Of a stretch of DNA of 64,000 nt, positions 48,584-58,357 are shown piece by piece. Positions within the stretch are counted from its first letter, which is position 1, and the number at the start of each line of letters is the position of its first letter. The notes under the pieces are model-generated. The model saw only the letters and a list, made by a program, of their open reading frames with translations, did not search any database and was not told the origin of the DNA. A program made the translations under genes and the position numbers. This stretch comes from Sphingopyxis sp. YF1 (GTDB lineage: Bacteria > Pseudomonadota > Alphaproteobacteria > Sphingomonadales > Sphingomonadaceae), in the NCBI RefSeq assembly GCF_022701295.1, contig NZ_CP033204.1, forward strand, positions 3,038,001 to 3,102,000, read 5' to 3'.

Positions 48584-48776
48584 CGCCTGTGATAGCGTCG
48601 CGGCGCACGAAGAGTTCCCGCGACCAGTCCTTGTCCGTGCTTTTGTCGGGGTCGCACCGCGCGTCCGCTTCCTCGCGCAGCCGGTTTTCGCGGTTCGCCA
48701 GTTCCTCGAAACGGCACAGCGGCGCCGGTGGCGGTGGCGCGGGCGGCGGCGGAGGGTTTTTCTTCGTCGGGGCCAT
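48465..48776 (-). CDS. possible small Pro-rich protein overlapping the MgtC-family gene
   Basis: 103 codons from ATG 48776. Residues 8-19 are a Pro/Ala run, followed by a charged helix (CRFEELANRENRLREEADAR) and KSTDKDWSRELFVRRDAI, which looks like true protein. The last ~39 codons overlap the start of the MgtC-family gene in another frame and look like shadow sequence. Either the gene is real and overlaps, or a real shorter gene has lost its stop. No family recognised. Confidence 0.33.
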   Translation of the reverse strand: MAPTKKNPPPPPAPPPPAPLCRFEELANRENRLREEADARCDPDKSTDKDWSRELFVRRDAITGDGTQRADTRPLDRPRSARAARHCGPAGAVAGARPRDSRA

Positions 48777-48909
48777 CATATGGGACACGCCGCACAAAGC
48801 ATCGGGTTCCCCCGATCGCCGTCGCCACCCCGCAGAAATGACGAGGCCGACGCGACTGGGTGTCGCGCCGGCCTCCAACCGCCCCGATCGATACGGACCG
48901 GGTCGCAGA

Positions 48910-51900
48910 TCAGAAAGCGATCCGGGCGGTTATCCGGGCACCGTGGCTGGTCCGGTCGGACGCGAGCGTGCCGGTATAGGCGGCACCGATCCGGAAATTG
49001 CCGGTGCTGTAGTCGAAACCCGCCTCGACCTCGGCCGAATCCTTGGGGATCGCCACGCCGAGGATGGTGAAACCGGGGCCGCCCGCCGCGAAGCGAGCAT
49101 CAAACGCCGCCGCACGGTCGTCGAATGTCCGGTTCCAGGCGGCCGACAGATAAGGCTGGAAACCGCCCTCACCGGCATTGAAGCGGACCCGCGCACCGAG
49201 GCTGAGGAAGGTCGCCTTCTGCTCCGCCTTGCTTACGACCAGCGCGGCGTTGCCGCCGGTCTCGGTCACGCCGTCGGCATCGGTGCTGACGTGCGCAAGA
49301 CGGATGAAGGGCGTCACCGCAGCCTTGCCCATCCGGGCGTCGTAGCCGAGTTCACCGAAGACCTGCAGCGTGTCGGCATCGCGCTGCGAGACCAGGGTCT
49401 GCGCGAGCGGTGCCGCGCCCACCGCGCGGCTGCTGTCGATGTCGTGCCAGGCATAGCTCACGCCGAAAGCGGCGCGGATGCCCTCGCCCGTGCCGTAGGT
49501 CGCGTGCGCGGCGAGATATTTGCTCTCGACATCGGCACGGTCGCTGCGCCCCTCCTGGTTGAAGTCCGACGAACCGATGCCCGCCGACAGCGCCGCGGCG
49601 AAGCCCTGGCCGCCGTAACCGATGCCGGCGACGAAGCCCTTGTGATCGGTGTCCATCGCGAAGCGCCCGCCGGCGGCATCGAAATCGCCCCAGCCGCCGA
49701 AGGCCGAACCCCAGACAAAGGCGCCGCTTTCTTCAGGTCCCTTGAGGTCGAGCAGGGCGTTCCGCAGATGCCGGCTGTCGTCGGTGAGGCCGCTGACGCT
49801 GCTGGCGAGGATTTCACCCGACAGGTCGCCGAAGGTCGCCTGCGCGGTCGTCGCATTCTGGACCAGCACCGTCTCGAACAACGGATTGTCGATTCCCAGC
49901 GCCTGCACCGCATGGGCGACCCCGACCTGGTTGGCGTTCGCCGCGACGTCGGCGAAGTCGATGTCATTGCGGTAGAGCGACAGCGTCACGGCGTTCGAGC
50001 CGTAGCGCAGGAAGGGGTTGAGGAAGGCGAGATCGCTGGTCACCGAACCGAAGCGCCCGGTGACGCCGGTCGCGCCGGTCAGGATGACATAGTCGGTGCG
50101 TGGACGATAATTGCCGTTCTCCGCGAGCACTTCGACCTTTGCGGTGCCGGCGATCGTCACCGCACCCGTCGCATCGACACGGTCGCCTTGCCCGGCGGCA
50201 TTGACCTCGACCTGGTAGACCGAACCCGCGGCGAGCGCGAGATCGCCGTTGACGGTGAGGCGGCCGATCGAATTGCCGGGCGCCAGCGTCCCGCCGCCGT
50301 TGACATTGGTGTCGCCGACGCTGCCGTTGCCGCCAAGCGTGCCGCCCGTGTTGACGGTGACGCCGGAGGTGATGCTGCCGTTGATCGCGAGCGTCCCTCC
50401 GTTGACGTTCGTCGGGCCGGTGTAGCTGTTCGTACCGGTCAGGTTGAGGATGCCGTCGCCGTCCTTGGTCAGGCTGCCGTTGCCGGCGATGTCGCCGGCG
50501 AAGCTGGTGTTTTCATCCTGATCGATGGTCAGTTCGCTGTCGTCGATGATCACCGTCGCTCCGCCGCCGCCCGACAGGCCGCCGATCGTTTGGTTGGTGC
50601 CACTGATGTCGAGCGAGCCGCCGCCGAGGTTGAAGTCGGTTCCGGGATCGATCACCCCCCCGATCCGCACCGATCCCGCGAGGATGCTGGTGAGTCCGGT
50701 GAAGCCGTAGTCGCCGAGGAAGGACAGGACGCTGTTGCCATCCTTCACCAGCGTCCCGGTGCCCGAGAAGGCGCCGAGGAAGTCGTAATCGTCCGAGCGG
50801 TTGAAGACGAAGGTGCCGTCGTTGACGATATTACCCGCGAAATTGCCTTCGGTCCCGCCGGCCCCGAGCTGGAAGACGCCGTCCCCCTCGGTCCTGACAT
50901 CGCCGAGCAGGGTTCCGGTCAGGATCAGCCCGCCGTTCGAGACGGTGGTGCCGCCCGTGTGGGTGAGCGTATCGGTGTCGACGGTGAACACCGCCTCGCC
51001 GATCAGTTGGAGGACGCCGGTGCCGGTGACCGACAGCGCGTCGAGTTCCGACAACTGGTCGTCACCGCTGAAGTTCAGCACGAGGCGCCCGTTGGTCGTG
51101 ACCGCGGAGGTCAGGATCGGCGAACTCAGCCCATCGTCGCCAAGATCGACTTCATTGACCTGGAGCGCGGCGCCTTCGGCGATCGTCACCGCGTCGAACG
51201 TGCCAACCATGCCCGAAGTCGACCAATAGCCCGCCGCCACGTCGAGCGTCTCGAAATTGGCCGTCGCGCCGATCTGCTGCGCCGCAGTGAGTTCGAGGAT
51301 ATCGCCGTCGAGCGTCAGCCCGTCGGTGCCCGCGCCCGCATCGACGACGCCGTCGATGCTGCTGCCGGTGCGCAGGATGACGCTGTCGTCGAAGCTGCCG
51401 AGCTGCACCGCGACGCCGCTTCCCCCGGCGATCGCGCCGGCATTGTCGAGCGTAACGGGGCCGCTGTCGTCGCCCCACACGCCGCGGCCGCCGCCGGTGA
51501 TCGTGCCGCTGTTGGTCAGTGTCGCGTGGCCGAAATTGCCCAGGATAACGCCGTCGGTGGCGCCGCTGATCGTGCCGCTGTTGACGATCTCCGCGGTGTC
51601 GAGCGCGCCCGCGGTCGCGACACCGAAGGTGCCGCTACCGGTGATCGTGCCGCTGTTGGTGATCGATCCGGTCTGCGCGATGTCGGCCGATACCGCCACC
51701 CCTTCGACCACCGCACCCGAGGTCGCGCCGGTGATCGTGCCGCTGTTGGCGATCGTGGCATTGTCGGTGACCAGAACGACCGCGCCATAACCGTTGGTCC
51801 CGGCGATCGTGCCGCTGTTGGTGAGCAGGCCGCTGTGGCCGCTTTCCTGCACCAGCCCCGTGCCGCGCTGGATGAGCACGCCGCCCGGGCCATCGCCGGT

Positions 51901-54870
51901 GATCGTGCCCGCATTGTCGATCGTGCCGCCGCCCGAGAGGATGATCCCGAAGCGCTCGCCGCTGATGTCGCCGCTTTCGCTGTTGGTGACGACGCCGGCG
52001 TAATTTTCGAGCACCTGCTGATCGAAGGGGTAGATCGACACGCCGTCGGCCAGCGCGCTGCCCTCGCCGCGGATCGTGCCGCTGTTCGTCACGCTGCCGC
52101 CGCCGATCAGCCGCACGCCGTCGTTCGCCTCGCCGCGGATCGTGCCGCTGTTGACCACGGTGGTGCCTGCCGCAAGGAAGACCAGCTGGCCGATATCCTC
52201 GTCGAACAGATAGGCGGTGGTGATGCCCGCGCCGGCGCCCGAGATGGTGCCGCTGTTGGTAACGCTCGAATCGGCGGTCCCGATCGTGATCCCCGCGTCG
52301 GGCGGCGCGGCGAAGCCGTCGTAGGTGCCCTCGCCACGGATCGTGCCGGCATTGTTGACGACCAGCGTGCCCCCCGCCGATCCGTAAATGCCCGACGTCG
52401 CGCCGGTGATGACACCGCCCGCAGCGTTGGTGATCGTCAGATCGGCGAGCGATCCGTGCAGGACGCCGACCGATTGTTCGCTGGTGATCGAGCCGCTGTT
52501 GTCGAGGATCGCGGTCGACATGTCGCTACCGAAACCGACGCCATAGCCGTTGTTGCCCGAACCGAGCGCCTGCCGCGGTCCGGTCCCGGTGATCGTGCCG
52601 CTGTTGACGACGCGGCCGACGAGGCCGCTGCGATCCTCCCCGGGATCGCTGTTGATCGCGGTTCCCTGGACGAACACACCGCCGACGACGCCGGTGATGC
52701 TGCCCGCATTGGTGACGTCGCCGCCGCCCGACAGGATGACGCCGAAGCGCGCGCCGGCAATCGTGCCGTCCGCTTCGTTGCTCACCGCGGCGCTATAGTC
52801 CTCGTTGGCCTGATTGGTGTAGGCGAACATCGACACACCATCGGCGAAGTCCTCGACCCGGCCTTCGATCGTGCCGCTGTTGGTGACGCTGCCGCCGCCG
52901 ATCAACCGCACCCCGTCGTCATTGTCACCGATGATCGTGCCGCTGTTGACGACCGTCGTGCCGGTCGCGAGGCCTTCGAGCTGGCCGGTGGCGGGGTTGA
53001 AATAATTGGCGGTCGTTATGCCGAAGCGATTGCCCGAGATCGTGCCGCTGTTGGTGATCGTGTTGACGCTACCCGAAATGGTGACGCCGGCATCGGGCGG
53101 CGCATCGAAACCGAGATTACCGCCGTCGCCGCGGATGGTGCCCGCGTTGGTCAGGGTGAGGCCGCCCTGTTCGACATGAACACCCGACTGCGCGCCGGTG
53201 ATCACGCCGTCGGCGTCATTGTCGATGATTGCAACACCGTCGCGCAAATTGGTCGCATAGACGCCATCGCCGCCATGCCCCTCGATCGTCCCGCTGTTGC
53301 CCAGCGTTGCCGTCGCAAGCCCGTCGAAGGCCACGCCCATTCCCGCATGACCGGTAATCGTACCGCTGTTGGTCAGCGTCCCGGTGATATCGTCGGCCGC
53401 GAGACCGTTCTGGATCACCACCCCGCCGGCATTGCCGCCGATCGTCCCGGCATTGTCGAGCGTGCCGCCCGACGAGATGATGACGCCGAAACGGTTGCCG
53501 TCGATCGAACCGTCCGCCGTATTGGCGACGGTCGCCGAATAGGTTTCGAGATCCTGCGTGACGAGGCTGAAAATCGACACGCCGTCGGCCTGGACATTCT
53601 GTTGCCCGCTGATCATGCCGCTGTTGGTGACGCTGCCGCCGCCCTGCAGGCGGATGCCGTCGTTGTTCAGTCCGATGATCGCGCCCGAATTGGTCACCGT
53701 CGTGTTGACCGAACGATCGTCGAAGACGCCGGGACCGACCTGGAACGGATTGGTGGTGATACCGAACGTACCGCCCTGAATCGTCCCGCTGTTGTCGATC
53801 ACCGCGTTGGCGGTGGTGATGTTGATGCCGGCTTGCGCGTTGCTGCGGATCAGGCCCGCATTGTCGACCGTGAGCGTGCCGGCATTCGAAACGATCGCGG
53901 GGCCGTTCGCAACGATCTGGCCGTCGGCGTCGTTGTTGACGATCAGCGCGCCGCTGTTGAGACCGAAAACGGCCGCCTGATTGGCGGTGATCAGGCCCGT
54001 GTTGTTGATCGTCGCGCTTTCCAGCGTACCGCCCGCGAGCAGGCCGAGGAAGCCGGAGATGGTCCCGCTGTTGTTGACCGTCGCGCTGCGTCCTTCCTGG
54101 CTGGCGTTGGCGCCGACGATCAAACCGAAGGGGCTGACATTGGGCGTCGCCGGATTGGGGGCGCCGGTACTGCGGATGATGCCCGCATTGTCGATCGTGC
54201 CGCCACCCTGCAGCAGCGCGCCGAACAGCTGCCCCTCGATCAGGCCGGTTTCGCTGTTGGTCAGCGAACCGATGCCGGTCACCCCTTCGGCAACGGCTTC
54301 GGGGAATTCGGCGATGACGACGCCATTGCCCTGCGCGCCGTTGCCTATGGTGCCGTTGAGACCCTGGATCGTGCCGCTATTGACGACGTCGCCGCCGCCG
54401 ATCAGCGCAACCCCGCTCCCCGCTTCGCCACGGATCAGCCCGCTATTGGTCACCGTCGTATCGGTCGCCAGCGCCTGCGCCGGCAGGCTTTCGCCTTCCG
54501 CATCCTCGCCGAAGAAATAGGAGGTCGTCACGCCGTTGGCAGTACCGCTGATCGTGCCGCTGTTGGTCACGCTCGATCCCGGCTGGGCGATCACGACACC
54601 GCCGCTCGGCCGGCTGTCGATGCTGCCATAAACCGGTCCATTGCCGCGGATCGTGCCGGCATTGTCGACCACGACGGCACCATTGTCGGCATAGACGCCG
54701 ATATCGTCGCCCTCGACCTCTTCCCCCGCGCCGACGACAACTTCCAGCGTGTCGGGCTGGTCATTGTGAACGCCGAACGCGTCCTGCGCATGCGCCGCCG
54801 GCAGCTGAAGGATCGACAGGCCCGCAATGGCGCTGGTCGCCATCAGGCGCGATCTGGAAATTTTCGACAT
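48910..54870 (-). CDS. giant autotransporter with repeat-rich passenger
   Basis: 1986 residues, a type Va secreted protein. Signal peptide MSKISRSRLMATSAIAGLS to AHAQ. The passenger (to about residue 1710) consists of NSGTI/NAGTI-type turns predicting a parallel beta-helix, arranged in four super-repeats of about 250 residues. Near residues 1370-1500 there are autotransporter-associated beta-strand repeats (GILNLTGTNSYTGPTNVNGG). The last ~275 residues are the 12-strand translocator barrel, from FVWGSAFGGWGDFDAAGG to a terminal Phe (ARITARIAF). GGGGAG lies eight bases before ATG 54870. Probably a surface adhesin; the ligand is unknown. Divergent from the sensor kinase gene. Confidence 0.93.
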   Translation of the reverse strand: MSKISRSRLMATSAIAGLSILQLPAAHAQDAFGVHNDQPDTLEVVVGAGEEVEGDDIGVYADNGAVVVDNAGTIRGNGPVYGSIDSRPSGGVVIAQPGSSVTNSGTISGTANGVTTSYFFGEDAEGESLPAQALATDTTVTNSGLIRGEAGSGVALIGGGDVVNSGTIQGLNGTIGNGAQGNGVVIAEFPEAVAEGVTGIGSLTNSETGLIEGQLFGALLQGGGTIDNAGIIRSTGAPNPATPNVSPFGLIVGANASQEGRSATVNNSGTISGFLGLLAGGTLESATINNTGLITANQAAVFGLNSGALIVNNDADGQIVANGPAIVSNAGTLTVDNAGLIRSNAQAGINITTANAVIDNSGTIQGGTFGITTNPFQVGPGVFDDRSVNTTVTNSGAIIGLNNDGIRLQGGGSVTNSGMISGQQNVQADGVSIFSLVTQDLETYSATVANTADGSIDGNRFGVIISSGGTLDNAGTIGGNAGGVVIQNGLAADDITGTLTNSGTITGHAGMGVAFDGLATATLGNSGTIEGHGGDGVYATNLRDGVAIIDNDADGVITGAQSGVHVEQGGLTLTNAGTIRGDGGNLGFDAPPDAGVTISGSVNTITNSGTISGNRFGITTANYFNPATGQLEGLATGTTVVNSGTIIGDNDDGVRLIGGGSVTNSGTIEGRVEDFADGVSMFAYTNQANEDYSAAVSNEADGTIAGARFGVILSGGGDVTNAGSITGVVGGVFVQGTAINSDPGEDRSGLVGRVVNSGTITGTGPRQALGSGNNGYGVGFGSDMSTAILDNSGSITSEQSVGVLHGSLADLTITNAAGGVITGATSGIYGSAGGTLVVNNAGTIRGEGTYDGFAAPPDAGITIGTADSSVTNSGTISGAGAGITTAYLFDEDIGQLVFLAAGTTVVNSGTIRGEANDGVRLIGGGSVTNSGTIRGEGSALADGVSIYPFDQQVLENYAGVVTNSESGDISGERFGIILSGGGTIDNAGTITGDGPGGVLIQRGTGLVQESGHSGLLTNSGTIAGTNGYGAVVLVTDNATIANSGTITGATSGAVVEGVAVSADIAQTGSITNSGTITGSGTFGVATAGALDTAEIVNSGTISGATDGVILGNFGHATLTNSGTITGGGRGVWGDDSGPVTLDNAGAIAGGSGVAVQLGSFDDSVILRTGSSIDGVVDAGAGTDGLTLDGDILELTAAQQIGATANFETLDVAAGYWSTSGMVGTFDAVTIAEGAALQVNEVDLGDDGLSSPILTSAVTTNGRLVLNFSGDDQLSELDALSVTGTGVLQLIGEAVFTVDTDTLTHTGGTTVSNGGLILTGTLLGDVRTEGDGVFQLGAGGTEGNFAGNIVNDGTFVFNRSDDYDFLGAFSGTGTLVKDGNSVLSFLGDYGFTGLTSILAGSVRIGGVIDPGTDFNLGGGSLDISGTNQTIGGLSGGGGATVIIDDSELTIDQDENTSFAGDIAGNGSLTKDGDGILNLTGTNSYTGPTNVNGGTLAINGSITSGVTVNTGGTLGGNGSVGDTNVNGGGTLAPGNSIGRLTVNGDLALAAGSVYQVEVNAAGQGDRVDATGAVTIAGTAKVEVLAENGNYRPRTDYVILTGATGVTGRFGSVTSDLAFLNPFLRYGSNAVTLSLYRNDIDFADVAANANQVGVAHAVQALGIDNPLFETVLVQNATTAQATFGDLSGEILASSVSGLTDDSRHLRNALLDLKGPEESGAFVWGSAFGGWGDFDAAGGRFAMDTDHKGFVAGIGYGGQGFAAALSAGIGSSDFNQEGRSDRADVESKYLAAHATYGTGEGIRAAFGVSYAWHDIDSSRAVGAAPLAQTLVSQRDADTLQVFGELGYDARMGKAAVTPFIRLAHVSTDADGVTETGGNAALVVSKAEQKATFLSLGARVRFNAGEGGFQPYLSAAWNRTFDDRAAAFDARFAAGGPGFTILGVAIPKDSAEVEAGFDYSTGNFRIGAAYTGTLASDRTSHGARITARIAF
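51840..54490 (-). repeat. four ~750-bp tandem super-repeats in the autotransporter passenger
   Basis: The sentence-like block TTVVNSGTI, then DDGVRLIGGGSVTNSGTI, then ADGVS, then RFGVILSGGG recurs with anchor positions near 54395, 53650, 52905 and 52105. The spacing is about 745-800 bases (about 250 residues). The copies are diverged in sequence, the second and third being the most alike, which suggests past unequal crossing-over followed by drift. Confidence 0.75.
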
Positions 54871-55239
54871 GTTCACACTCCCCGACAAGTCACGAACACA
54901 AGCATGGTCGTCGGCGAAGGACGCCGCGCGCACTCCACCTCCGTTGCTTGCCATTTTCTGCGACCCATCCGCCGAATGGAGGCCCCCCGCCTTCGGCTGT
55001 ATTTCGGATCGATTAGGAACCGCGGACACGCCGCGTCTACCCAATGTTCCTTGGGGTGGTGCGCCGCGGCCGGGTCGTGCATCAGGCTCCATCCCGGTGC
55101 GCCCGCGCGATCGCGCGCCGCCGGGATGCGGCGGCGGCGACGGGGGGCAACCGCCGCCGCCACGCGGGACGGGGTCGCCAAAACCCCCGATCAAAGTGAA
55201 ATTGACTTTAACCGACCGGCACGCGACAGATTTGGCCGC
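54871..55239. other. 369-base divergent intergenic region
   Basis: Holds the promoters of the autotransporter (minus) and the sensor kinase (plus); no supported gene. The centre (about 55060-55180) is GC- and C-rich with low-complexity GCGGCGGCG runs. Near the kinase start AAAGT (55193) and ACTTT (55205) form a small inverted repeat, overlapped by TTGACT at 55202-55207, a candidate -35 element. Confidence 0.5.
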
Positions 55240-57492
55240 ATGCCGACGAGACACTGGATCTCCCTCATCGCCTTCATGATGCTGGCCTGGCTGTCGCCCA
55301 GCGGGGCCGCAGCCCGGGTCCTGCCGACGATCGAGCTCCACGCCGGCGAGGATGCCCCGGCGCTCGCGCGCTTCGTGCGCTACAAGACGGGCACTGCCTA
55401 TCCGGCGACGATCGACATGGCGAGCGTACTGGCCGAACCGCTCCAGCGCGTCACCGGGCCGACAATCCATTTCGGGCCGCCCGGCCGCAAGACGATGGTA
55501 ATGATCAAGGTCCGCAATGCCGGTGACAATCAGGGAAGCTGGATTTTCACGACCGGACGCGGTTCGCTCAGCTATTTCCGCCTCTACGAAATGTCGGGCA
55601 ACCAGCCGCACCTGCTCGTCGACGGCACCGATCCGGCGATCGCGAGCGAAAATCTGCGGACCTATCAGGCCTTCAGCACCGAATTCGTGCTCGACCCCGG
55701 GCAGGAAAAATTGCTGCTGATCGACTTCCTGTCGGAAAATTCGACTTATCTTCCGCTCAAGATCAACAGCTACGGCAGCTTCTTCAAGGAACGACGATCG
55801 AACATCGCAATGGTCTCGGGCGTCGTATTCGGGGTCGTCGTGCTGATCCTGCTGAACTTCCTGTTCTTTTCGATCACGGGGCATCGCGAATTCATCTGGC
55901 TCGCCGTCGCGCAGGGTTTCTTCGCGCTCAACACGGTGCATTCGGAAGGCTATATCACCATCTTCTTTCTCGCCGACCGTCCGCTGGCCGGGGTCGCGAT
56001 CGAGGATGTCTTCAAATGCGGCTTCGCCGCCGCCATGGCCCAGTTCGGGCGCAGCTTCATTAACACGCCCGCGCATTTCCCGCGCCGCGACGTCGCGCTG
56101 CGCGTCCTGATCGGTGCCGCGCTGCTGATCATGGTGTTGCAGCCCGGGCTGGCGCTCTATCCGCCCGGGTTTCGTCAGGCACTGCACATTGGCGGTTGGT
56201 TGGTTGCGGTCGCGGTCGCACTGTTCCTGCCCTTTGTCGGCTTTGCCGCGATGCAGCAACTCGGCCGCCAGCTCTGGCCGCTGTTCGTTGGCTGGGGGAG
56301 CCTTGCGGTCTTCATCATCTACGCCGCGATCGCTTCGATGGGCTTCTTCGCCTGGCTACCGATCAACTGGCACCTTGCGGGTCCCGTCGGGCTGTTCGAA
56401 TCGATCATGGTCACGCTGGCGCTCGGGCTGAACCTGAGGAAGATCCAGAACGACAAGCTGGTCGCTGACCATAAATATGCGCGCTCGCTGGCCGAACGGC
56501 TCGAGATGAGCGAGCACGCGGCGCGGCTCGCCCAGGAAAAGGCGTTCGCACTCGAAACGGTGAACAGCCAGAATGCGCTGCTCCACGCGTCGGGTCACGA
56601 CAGCAAGCAGGTGATCCTCGCGCTGAACACCGCGGTAGAGGTGCTCCGCCGCGGCGATACCGATGGCGTCCACGACGAACTCACCGGTATGCTCCAGAGT
56701 TCGGCGACCTATTTGAGCGAAATCGTTTCGACGACCATGTCGGGCGCCAATATCGTCGGCAGCGACATACGCTTCCTCGCGTTGAGCGCCTTCGAGGCGC
56801 GGGCACTGCTCGAACCGCTGCAGATGATGTTCAAGGCGCCCTTCGCCGACAAGAAACTGCGCCTCGAAACGCGGGTCGAGGGCGATGTCACCCTGATCTC
56901 CGACAAACCCCTCCTGATGCGCGCGCTCGCCAATCTGCTGAGCAATGCGTATAAATTTACAGACAAGGGTGGCGCCAAGGTCATGCTCCAGCGCCGCGAC
57001 GGGAATGCGATCATAACGATCGCGGACAGCGGCCGGGGCCTGTCCGCCGAACTGGTCGCGGCGCTCAACGGCGACACCGCGACGCGGTTGCGCGGCGACG
57101 AAAGCATCGAGGGGTCGGGATCGGGATTCCGGTCGGCCAAACGGCTGGTCGAAATATTGTCGGGAACACTCCGAATCATCGCCTCCTCATCCGAGGGCAC
57201 GACGCTCCGGATCACCCTGCCCTGCGCGTTCGACCATGTGACGCCATGCGCGACCGACGAATTGCAGGCCGGAATCGGCACGCGGCGACTTCTCGATTTC
57301 GACCAGCGCGCGGCTTTCGATGCGGCGCTGGCCGAGAGCGGATCGATGCGGGACCGGCTCGTAGCACTAACCTATGACGACACCACGGTGACACGTGGCC
57401 GGCTCAGCGACATCGTCGGCCTGATGATCGTCAAGCCGCCCTGCCGCGAAATGGGTCGCCATCCGGCGCTGGGAGCGTCAGAGCAGCTTTAG
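55240..57492 (+). CDS. 7TMR-DISM sensor histidine kinase
   Basis: 750 residues. Signal peptide (about 1-25), an extracytoplasmic 7TMR-DISMED2-like sensor domain (about 40-165, with GPTIHFGPPGRKTMVMIKV and FRLYEMSG), seven membrane segments (about 185-400), a coiled-coil (SLAERLEMSEHAARLAQEKA), then a kinase core. The candidate phospho-His is His453 in ASGHDSKQ, N-box LLSNAYK at 566-572, G1 DSGRG at 596-600 and G2 GSGSGFRSAK. DISM sensors are thought to read extracellular small molecules; the ligand is unknown. The 3' end overlaps the response regulator by 15 bases, tail to tail. Confidence 0.9.
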   Translation: MPTRHWISLIAFMMLAWLSPSGAAARVLPTIELHAGEDAPALARFVRYKTGTAYPATIDMASVLAEPLQRVTGPTIHFGPPGRKTMVMIKVRNAGDNQGSWIFTTGRGSLSYFRLYEMSGNQPHLLVDGTDPAIASENLRTYQAFSTEFVLDPGQEKLLLIDFLSENSTYLPLKINSYGSFFKERRSNIAMVSGVVFGVVVLILLNFLFFSITGHREFIWLAVAQGFFALNTVHSEGYITIFFLADRPLAGVAIEDVFKCGFAAAMAQFGRSFINTPAHFPRRDVALRVLIGAALLIMVLQPGLALYPPGFRQALHIGGWLVAVAVALFLPFVGFAAMQQLGRQLWPLFVGWGSLAVFIIYAAIASMGFFAWLPINWHLAGPVGLFESIMVTLALGLNLRKIQNDKLVADHKYARSLAERLEMSEHAARLAQEKAFALETVNSQNALLHASGHDSKQVILALNTAVEVLRRGDTDGVHDELTGMLQSSATYLSEIVSTTMSGANIVGSDIRFLALSAFEARALLEPLQMMFKAPFADKKLRLETRVEGDVTLISDKPLLMRALANLLSNAYKFTDKGGAKVMLQRRDGNAIITIADSGRGLSAELVAALNGDTATRLRGDESIEGSGSGFRSAKRLVEILSGTLRIIASSSEGTTLRITLPCAFDHVTPCATDELQAGIGTRRLLDFDQRAAFDAALAESGSMRDRLVALTYDDTTVTRGRLSDIVGLMIVKPPCREMGRHPALGASEQL

Positions 57493-58095
57493 TTCCTGCG
57501 CCCGCTCGACGATCTTGCGGTTGTTCGGCACGTCGAGCTTGCGGCGCAGTTCGGCGATGTGGAACGACACGGTCGGCTGGGCAATCGCCAGCCGGTACGC
57601 GATTTCCTTGTTGCTCTCGCCCTGCGCCAGATAGTGGAGGATCGCCATCTGGCGCGACGACAGCGCAACGGGCGGCTGGTGAAACTTGCCGAGCGCCTCG
57701 CGCATATGGTCGGACACGAAAATGTCGCCCGCCAGCGCCGCATCGCAGGCGGCAACGATCTGTTCGGGAGGATCGGATTTGCTGACCACCGCGCGCGCAC
57801 CAAGCTTAAGCGCATAGTCGATCTCCGCCAGCAGCGTTTCGCCGGTCAGCACGATCACCGTCATGTCGCGCGATCCGACGATCTCGGCGAGCACGTTGAT
57901 GCCGCGGACGTCGGGCAGGTTGAGGTCGAGAATGACGAGGTCGACCGGCTGTGACTGGACGAAGGCATTGACCGTCGCCCCGCGATCGAGCGCCCCGATC
58001 ACCTGATAGCGATCGTGCGACGCAAACAGCAGCTTCAGTCCGCTCTGCGTGATGCCATGATCGTCGACGATCAGGATATTATGCTTGGCAGTCAT
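57478..58095 (-). CDS. LuxR/NarL-type response regulator
   Basis: 205 residues. Receiver with Asp11-Asp12 and phospho-acceptor Asp57 (LVILDLNLPD), and Lys in VVSKSDPPEQ, followed by a LuxR helix-turn-helix (ALSSRQMAILHYLAQGESNK, YRLAIAQPTVSFHIAELRRK). Likely partner of the convergent 7TMR-DISM kinase because the two genes overlap tail to tail and no other kinase is near. Candidate target: the autotransporter promoter (inference). Confidence 0.92.
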   Translation of the reverse strand: MTAKHNILIVDDHGITQSGLKLLFASHDRYQVIGALDRGATVNAFVQSQPVDLVILDLNLPDVRGINVLAEIVGSRDMTVIVLTGETLLAEIDYALKLGARAVVSKSDPPEQIVAACDAALAGDIFVSDHMREALGKFHQPPVALSSRQMAILHYLAQGESNKEIAYRLAIAQPTVSFHIAELRRKLDVPNNRKIVERAQELKLL

Positions 58096-58299
58096 CGCGA
58101 TTTCGCTTCCGTGGCCGATTGCGCGGGCATGCCCCACGGTCGCCCGTTTCAGCAACTTGAATAATGTTGGGGCGCAGGAAACCGCGCCGGTCGAAGCTTT
58201 CCTCCGGCGGCCGACGCATCTTTTGCCGATCGCCCGCCGCGCCGCGCGACGACCAACGCGCCCGCTCGAATCCCCGCCGTCCGCCCCGCGGACTCCGTC

Positions 58300-58337
58300 T
58301 TGACAAGGCGATGGCAAAATTACTATCCATATGGATA
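58300..58337 (+). promoter_or_regulatory. promoter and TetR-type operator of the receptor-sulfatase operon
   Basis: TTGACA at 58300-58305 and TACTAT at 58321-58326 make a -35/-10 pair (15-base spacer). The perfect 14-base palindrome TATCCATATGGATA (58324-58337) overlaps the -10, so a bound repressor would block the promoter. The same motif recurs at 62751-62764. Confidence 0.78.
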
Positions 58338-58357
58338 AATATTGGGGAGGATGGACA

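Noticed and set aside
54871..55279. A 150-codon open frame in the divergent region before the kinase
   Set aside because: It starts inside the autotransporter gene, overlaps the kinase start and is Pro/Gly/Arg-rich low complexity. There is no ribosome-binding site.
48589..57492. An 8.9-kb open frame on the plus strand running antisense to the whole autotransporter
   Set aside because: Its first ~6.6 kb is the complement of a repeat-rich, GC-rich coding sequence and has Arg/Asp/Ala-rich, repetitive composition without folds I recognise. Only the 3' part, from 55240, is a real gene (the sensor kinase).
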